From positions 1-35,317 of the forward strand of contig DASTGO010000202.1 in assembly GCA_035719045.1 (NCBI GenBank): a stretch of DNA of 35,317 nucleotides, read 5' to 3'. The first letter of the stretch is position 1; every line of letters begins with the position of its first letter. Under the pieces are notes generated by a model. The model was not told where the DNA came from, did not search any database, and saw only the letters and a program-made list of their open reading frames with translations. This DNA comes from DASTGO01 sp035719045 (GTDB taxonomy: Bacteria; Actinomycetota; Actinomycetes; Actinomycetales; Kineosporiaceae). This document shows, piece after piece, positions 30,536 through 35,317 of this stretch. The translations under genes were made by a program, and so were the position numbers.

Positions 30536-31918
30536 ATGTACGGGCATGCCGACCGGGTTGCCATGACCACCGACGACGCTGTCGGTGCCGCTGTCCTACC
30601 CGCCGCTTCGGCAACTCCGGCCCGGCCGTCCGTTGCCCGGGCCACGGACGCCGCGGCCGCTCCACCTGTCCCACTCCCGCCGGTCGGTTCGGCCGTCACG
30701 TCAGGGCCTGCTGTGGTGCGGTTCTGCGACACCACCCTGCGGGACGGGGAGCAGGCTCCCGCGGTGGCGTTCACGGCAGAGGAGAAACTGGCGATCGCCC
30801 GGGCCCTGGACGCCGTCGGAGTGCAGCGGATCGAGGCGGGCGCCCCCGTGATGGGCGGGTACGAGCGGCAGGCGCTGCGCCGGATCGCTGAGGCGGGGCT
30901 GCGGGCCGAGGTGGTGGCCTGGTGCCGGGCCGACTCCCGGGACCTGGCGGCGGCCGAGGCGTGCGGGGTCGGCGCGGTGCACACGTGCATCCCGGTGTCG
31001 GACCTGCACCTGATCCGCAAACTCGGCCGGGACCGGGCCTGGGCCCGGCGGCGGATCCTGGACTGCGTCGACGAGGCGGTGGGCCGGGGGCTACGGGTGA
31101 GTGTCGGCCTGGAGGACGCCTCCCGCGCCGATGACGGGTTCGTCGTGGACCTTGCGGCCGAACTGGCCGCGCACGGTGTCGGTCACCTGCGCTGGGCGGA
31201 CACGGTCGGGTTGCTGCAGCCGTTCGATGCGGTCGACCGACTGGCCCGACTGGTGGCAGCGGTGCCCGTCGACTGGGAGATCCACGCGCATGACGACTTC
31301 GGGCTGGCGACCGCGAACACCCTGGCCGCGGTCCGGGCCGGGTTCAGCTGGGTGAGCACCACTGTGGCCGGGCTCGGCGAGCGGGCCGGGAACGCGCCGC
31401 TGGAAGAGGTCGCGATGGCGGTCCGGCATCTGCTCGGCGGGCTGGTCTGCCTGGACACCAAGGGTTTCCGGACCCTGGCCTGTCTGGTGGCCGCGGCCGC
31501 CCGGCGCCCGCTGCCCTCCGGCAAGGCGGTGGTGGGGCGGTGGGTGTTCGCCCACGAGTCGGGGATCCACGCCGACGGGGTCCTGAAGTCCCCGGAGTTG
31601 TACGAGCCGTTCGACCCCGCCGAGGTGGGCGGACGCCGCCGGCTCGTGGTGGGCAAGCACGCCGGGCGGGCGGTGCTACGGCATGCCTTGCGCAGTAACG
31701 GGATCGAGGTGGACGAGCAGGTGCTGACCGTCCTGCTGGAGCGTCTGCGGGCGCACCAGTCGGTGCGCAAGCGTCCGCTCGGCATCCATGACCTGAGGCA
31801 GTTGTACGGACTCGCCCGCAGCGCCGGCCTGGCCGGGCCGGACCTCGCCGAGGTCCGGACAGCACTGACCGAGACAGCACTGACCGAGACAGCACTGATG
31901 AGAGGGAGCGACCGGTGA
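30536..31918 (+). CDS. nifV: Homocitrate synthase NifV
   Basis: 460 residues from ATG 30536, which has GGGAGG about 9 nt upstream; ATG 30563 and ATG 30440 are alternatives. After an Ala/Pro-rich N-terminus of about 60 residues, the catalytic TIM barrel begins with RFCDTTLRDGEQAPAVAFT. Metal and substrate motifs are IEAGAPVMGG, WEIHAHDDFGLATANTLAA, TTVAGLGERAGNAPLEEVAM and FAHESGIHADGVLKSPELYE. It condenses acetyl-CoA with 2-oxoglutarate to give homocitrate, the organic ligand of the nitrogenase FeMo cofactor. The C-terminus ends in a short LTETALTETAL repeat. First gene of nifVHDK; its stop overlaps nifH by four bases. Confidence 0.95.
   Translation: MYGHADRVAMTTDDAVGAAVLPAASATPARPSVARATDAAAAPPVPLPPVGSAVTSGPAVVRFCDTTLRDGEQAPAVAFTAEEKLAIARALDAVGVQRIEAGAPVMGGYERQALRRIAEAGLRAEVVAWCRADSRDLAAAEACGVGAVHTCIPVSDLHLIRKLGRDRAWARRRILDCVDEAVGRGLRVSVGLEDASRADDGFVVDLAAELAAHGVGHLRWADTVGLLQPFDAVDRLARLVAAVPVDWEIHAHDDFGLATANTLAAVRAGFSWVSTTVAGLGERAGNAPLEEVAMAVRHLLGGLVCLDTKGFRTLACLVAAAARRPLPSGKAVVGRWVFAHESGIHADGVLKSPELYEPFDPAEVGGRRRLVVGKHAGRAVLRHALRSNGIEVDEQVLTVLLERLRAHQSVRKRPLGIHDLRQLYGLARSAGLAGPDLAEVRTALTETALTETALMRGSDR
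31861..31898 (+). repeat. 15-bp tandem repeat at the 3' end of nifV
   Basis: AGCACTGACCGAGAC occurs twice in tandem, followed by a partial third copy AGCACTGA. It encodes LTETA units and lies just before the nifH ribosome site. Confidence 0.85.
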
Positions 31919-32784
31919 GGCAGATCGCGTTCTACGGCAAGGGTGGGATCGGCAAGTCCACCACTCAGCAGAACACCATGGCGGCACTGGCGGAGCGCGG
32001 CCACAAGGTGATGATCGTCGGCTGTGACCCCAAGGCCGACTCCACCCGGCTCATCCTGCACTCGAAGGCGCAGACGTCGGTCCTGTCGCTGGCGGCCGAG
32101 GTCGGCTCCGTGGAGGACCTGGAGCTGGAAGACGTTCTGCTGGAAGGGCAGTACGGGATCAAGTGTGTGGAGTCGGGCGGCCCGGAGCCGGGAGTCGGCT
32201 GCGCGGGCCGCGGCGTCATCACCTCGATCAGCTTCCTGGAGGAGAACGGCGCCTACGAGGACCTCGACTACGTCTGCTACGACGTGCTCGGCGACGTCGT
32301 GTGCGGCGGCTTCGCGATGCCGATCCGGCAGGGCAAGGCGCAGGAGATCTACATCGTCACCTCCGGGGAGATGATGGCGATGTACGCCGCGAACAACATC
32401 GCCCGCGGCATCCTCAAGTACGCCCATTCCGGTGGGGTCCGGCTGGGCGGCCTGATCTGCAACAGCCGCAACACCGACCGCGAGGCCGACCTCATCACCG
32501 AACTGGCCCGGCGGCTGAACACCCAGATGATCCACTTCATCCCCCGCGACAACGTCGTGCAGCACGCCGAGCTGCGCCGGATGACCGTCATCGAGTACAA
32601 CTCCGAGGCCGACCAGGCTGCCGAGTACCGCGAACTGGCACGCAAGATCGAGGAGAACGACCGCAAGACCATCCCCACGCCGATCAGCATGGACGAACTG
32701 GAGGAGCTGCTGATCGAGTTCGGGATCATGGAGCAGGAGGACGAGTCGATCATCGGCAAGGCCGCCGCGGAGGCCGCGGCATGA
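31915..32784 (+). CDS. nifH: Nitrogenase iron protein NifH (dinitrogenase reductase)
   Basis: 289 residues, standard size. The P-loop is GKGGIGKS (8-15). The cluster cysteines shared across the homodimer are Cys96 (GVGCAGRGVIT) and Cys130 (LGDVVCGGFAMP), with switch region VGCDPKADSTR. Arg99 in GCAGRG is the residue ADP-ribosylated in other species. It hydrolyses MgATP to deliver electrons to NifDK. The sequence resembles Frankia NifH but is not identical to what I recall (for example AALAERGHKVM). Start is GTG overlapping the nifV stop, with GAGGGA 7 nt upstream. No promoter space exists between nifV and nifH. Confidence 0.98.
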   Translation: MRQIAFYGKGGIGKSTTQQNTMAALAERGHKVMIVGCDPKADSTRLILHSKAQTSVLSLAAEVGSVEDLELEDVLLEGQYGIKCVESGGPEPGVGCAGRGVITSISFLEENGAYEDLDYVCYDVLGDVVCGGFAMPIRQGKAQEIYIVTSGEMMAMYAANNIARGILKYAHSGGVRLGGLICNSRNTDREADLITELARRLNTQMIHFIPRDNVVQHAELRRMTVIEYNSEADQAAEYRELARKIEENDRKTIPTPISMDELEELLIEFGIMEQEDESIIGKAAAEAAA

Positions 32785-34280
32785 CGCCGATCCCCCGTGA
32801 CGGGGCACCGGCCGGGCCCGTCGCCCCGGCCGCGGTGCCGACCCGTGAGCAGACCGAGGTGATGATCACCGAGGTCCTGGCCGCCTACCCGCCGAAGACC
32901 GCGAAGTTCCGCTCCAGGCACCTGGCCGCCAACGACCCCGGGGGCGGCAAGGAGTGCGAGGTCAAGTCCAACATCAAGTCCCGGCCCGGGGTGATGACGA
33001 TCCGTGGCTGTGCCTACGCCGGCTCGAAGGGCGTGGTGTGGGGTCCGGTGAAGGATATGGTGCACATCAGTCACGGGCCGGTCGGCTGCGGCCAGTACTC
33101 CTGGGCCACGCGGCGCAACTACTTCCACGGCACTCTCGGCATCGACAGTTTCGTCGCGATGCAGTTCACGACGGACTTCCAGGAGCGGGACATCGTCTTC
33201 GGCGGTGACAAGAAGCTCACCCAGGTCTGCCAGGAGATCGCGGAGCTGTTCCCGCTCGCCAAGGGAATCTCGGTGCAGTCGGAATGCCCGGTCGGCCTGA
33301 TCGGCGATGACATCGACGCGGTCGCCCGGGAGCAGTCCGCCGCCCTGGGGTATCCCGTCGTTCCGGTGCGCTGCGAGGGTTTCCGCGGGGTCAGTCAGTC
33401 CCTGGGCCACCACATCGCCAACGACGCCATCCGGGACTGGGTGCTCGGCACCCGTGACGGCGAGGGTGAGGGCACGCCGTACGACGTCGCCCTGATCGGT
33501 GACTACAACATCGGGGGCGACGCCTGGGCCTCCCGGAAGATCCTGGAGGACATGGGCCTGCGGGTGATCGCCCAGTGGTCCGGGGACGGCACGATCAACG
33601 AGCTGGCGACGAGCCACCGGGCGAAGGTCAACCTCATCCACTGCTACCGCTCGATGAACTACATCTGCACCACGATGGAGGAGCGGTTCGGGATCCCCTG
33701 GGCCGAGTACAACTTCTTCGGCCCCACCAAGATCGTGGAGTCGATGCGCGGGATCGCTGCGCTGTTCGACGACCACATCCGGGCGAGGACCGAGGAGGCC
33801 ATCGCCCGCTACGAGGTCGAGTTCGAGCGGATCCGCAGGGCGTACACCCCGAGGCTGAAGGGCAAGCGGGTGATGCTCCTGGTCGGCGGGCTGCGGCCGC
33901 GGCACACCGTCGGTGCCTATGAGGACCTCGGGATGGAGATCGTCGGCACCGGGTACGAGTTCGCCCACCGCGACGACTACGAGCGCACCAGTCCCGAGCT
34001 CAAGGACGGTGTCGTGCTCTACGACGACCCGACCGCGTTCGAGCTGGAGGAGTTCGCCAAACGGCTCCGGCCGGACCTGATGGGCGCCGGGGTCAAGGAG
34101 AAGTACGTCTTCCACAAGCTGGGCATGCCGTTCCGGCAGATGCACTCCTGGGACTACTCCGGGCCGTACCACGGAGTGGAGGGCTTCGCGGTCTTCGCCC
34201 GCGACATGGACATCGCTGTCAACAACCCGACCTGGAGCCTGCTGCAGGCCCCCTGGGAGACCGCCGAGGTGACCTCGTGA
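32781..34280 (+). CDS. nifD: Nitrogenase molybdenum-iron protein alpha chain NifD
   Basis: 499 residues. P-cluster cysteines are Cys77 (IRGCAYAGSKG), Cys103 (GPVGCGQYSW) and Cys169 (SECPVGLIGDD). FeMo-cofactor ligands are Cys288 (NLIHCYRSMNYI) and His455 (MHSWDYSGPYHG). The conserved histidine pair in SQSLGHHIAND (210-211) lines the active site. The set is complete for a Mo-type nitrogenase with no truncation. The ATG overlaps the nifH stop (ATGA). It pairs with NifK as the alpha2beta2 dinitrogenase that reduces N2. Confidence 0.98.
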   Translation: MTPIPRDGAPAGPVAPAAVPTREQTEVMITEVLAAYPPKTAKFRSRHLAANDPGGGKECEVKSNIKSRPGVMTIRGCAYAGSKGVVWGPVKDMVHISHGPVGCGQYSWATRRNYFHGTLGIDSFVAMQFTTDFQERDIVFGGDKKLTQVCQEIAELFPLAKGISVQSECPVGLIGDDIDAVAREQSAALGYPVVPVRCEGFRGVSQSLGHHIANDAIRDWVLGTRDGEGEGTPYDVALIGDYNIGGDAWASRKILEDMGLRVIAQWSGDGTINELATSHRAKVNLIHCYRSMNYICTTMEERFGIPWAEYNFFGPTKIVESMRGIAALFDDHIRARTEEAIARYEVEFERIRRAYTPRLKGKRVMLLVGGLRPRHTVGAYEDLGMEIVGTGYEFAHRDDYERTSPELKDGVVLYDDPTAFELEEFAKRLRPDLMGAGVKEKYVFHKLGMPFRQMHSWDYSGPYHGVEGFAVFARDMDIAVNNPTWSLLQAPWETAEVTS

Positions 34281-35317
34281 CCGCGACCCCCGACGCCCCG
34301 CAGAGGCCGGGTGAGCTGCAGATCCTCGACCACAACGACCTCTTCGGCGCCGAGGAGTACCGGCGGCAGGCGGAGCGCAAGCGGGCGTTCGAGCAGCCCT
34401 GCACGGCCGACGAGGTGACCGCGACGCAGGAGTGGACCCGAGGCTGGGAGTACCGGGAGCGGAACTTCGCCCGGGAGGCCCTGACCGTCAACCCGGCGAA
34501 GGCCTGCCAGCCGCTGGGGGCCGTGTTGGCCGCCCTCGGCTTCGCCGGCACGCTGCCCCTGGTGCACGGCTCGCAGGGCTGTGTCGCCTACTTCCGCAGC
34601 CACTTCGCCCGGCACTTCAAGGAGCCGGTGCCCGCGGTCTCGTCGTCCATGACCGAGGACGCTGCGGTCTTCGGCGGAATGAACAACCTCATCGAGGCAC
34701 TGCAGAACGCCACGACGATCTACCGGCCGGACATGGTCGCGGTCTCCACCACCTGCATGGCGGAGGTGATCGGGGACGACCTGCAGAACTTCGTCGCCAA
34801 CGCCAGGGCCAAGGACGCCATCAGTGCGGACTTCCCGGTGCCGTACGCCCACACCCCGAGCTTCGTGGGGTCACACCTGACCGGCTACGACGCCATGCTG
34901 CGCGGGATCCTCTCGTACCTGGCCGAGGGGAGGAAGGGGGAGCCGAACGGCAGGCTGAACATCGTCCCCGGCTTCCTGCCCGACCCCGGGGACCTCAAGG
35001 AGCTCAAGCGGTTGCTGGGCCAGCTCGGGGTGGACTTCACCCTGCTCGGTGACCACAGCGAGACGTTGGACTCCCCGGCCACCGGCGAGTACCGGCTCTA
35101 CCCGGGCGGCACCCCGCTCGCCGCGGCGGCGGACGCGATCAACGCGGTGGCCACGGTCTTCCTGCAGGAGGGCTCGACCAAGAAGACCGCCGAACTGGTC
35201 CGCCACGACTGGGCCAGGGACGAGGTCACCCTGCCGCTGCCGGTCGGGGTGGCCAACACCGACCGCTTCGTCCAGACGGTGGCGAGGCTGGCCGGGGTCC
35301 CGGTGCCCGCGGAGGTC
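34277..35317 (+). CDS. nifK: Nitrogenase molybdenum-iron protein beta chain NifK (3' end outside window)
   Basis: 347 codons are visible and the frame runs off the right edge. P-cluster cysteines are Cys77 (AKACQPLGAV), Cys102 (GSQGCVAYFRSHF) and Cys160 (STTCMAEVIGDD), with Ser195 in TPSFVGSH at the position of the redox-linked P-cluster serine. The N-terminal region is short, as in Frankia-type and other compact NifK proteins. The GTG start overlaps the nifD stop by four bases. The rest of the nif cluster (such as nifE, nifN) would be expected beyond the window but cannot be seen. Confidence 0.97.
   Translation, partial: MTATPDAPQRPGELQILDHNDLFGAEEYRRQAERKRAFEQPCTADEVTATQEWTRGWEYRERNFAREALTVNPAKACQPLGAVLAALGFAGTLPLVHGSQGCVAYFRSHFARHFKEPVPAVSSSMTEDAAVFGGMNNLIEALQNATTIYRPDMVAVSTTCMAEVIGDDLQNFVANARAKDAISADFPVPYAHTPSFVGSHLTGYDAMLRGILSYLAEGRKGEPNGRLNIVPGFLPDPGDLKELKRLLGQLGVDFTLLGDHSETLDSPATGEYRLYPGGTPLAAAADAINAVATVFLQEGSTKKTAELVRHDWARDEVTLPLPVGVANTDRFVQTVARLAGVPVPAEV

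Noticed and set aside
1..35317. CRISPR array, rRNA, phage genes
   Set aside because: No regularly spaced repeats with unique spacers, no rRNA-like sequence and no phage structural or integration genes were seen.

Overview
The window is high-GC DNA with dense, overlapping genes, many GTG starts and GTGA/ATGA stop-start overlaps. It ends in a nitrogenase operon (nifV-nifH-nifD-nifK, with nifK cut by the window edge). This points to a nitrogen-fixing actinobacterium, most likely Frankia or a close relative. That placement is an inference from protein character and gene order; no database search was possible.

Layout. (1) 1-5735: the 3' part of a helix-turn-helix regulator gene, then korB/korA (2-oxoacid:ferredoxin oxidoreductase) on the minus strand, and a divergent HemW/STM4012-like radical SAM gene. 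(2) 5758-8347: a complete polar amino-acid ABC transporter (ATPase, permease, lipoprotein) on the minus strand. (3) 8472-24517: a complex I-like set nuoA-B-C-H, then about 5.25 kb of other genes, then nuoI-J-K-L-M-N. No nuoD, nuoE, nuoF or nuoG is present. The inserted genes are a small secreted or hypothetical protein on the minus strand, a three-gene membrane protein/ECF sigma/membrane protein set, and a TetR-type repressor with strong palindromic operator candidates. NuoI carries an unusual repetitive tail of about 315 residues, and two tiny reading frames are translationally coupled to nuoK and nuoN. (4) 24877-27607: an HtpX-type membrane protease, a small membrane protein and an old-yellow-enzyme flavoprotein. 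(5) 27948-30119: a globin-fold protein and a FIST-domain protein, both plausible gas or redox sensors. (6) 30536-35317: nifVHDK, every junction overlapping by four bases.

Working idea (inference). KorAB makes reduced ferredoxin. A Nuo complex without the NADH-oxidising module could exchange electrons between ferredoxin and quinone while moving protons. The globin/FIST pair could report oxygen, NO or redox state. Nitrogenase is the large consumer of low-potential electrons next door. The window therefore looks like an electron-supply and gas-sensing neighbourhood joined to nif. Only the gene order and protein families are seen directly; the functional link is a proposal. No transposase, integrase, CRISPR array, rRNA or convincing tRNA was seen.
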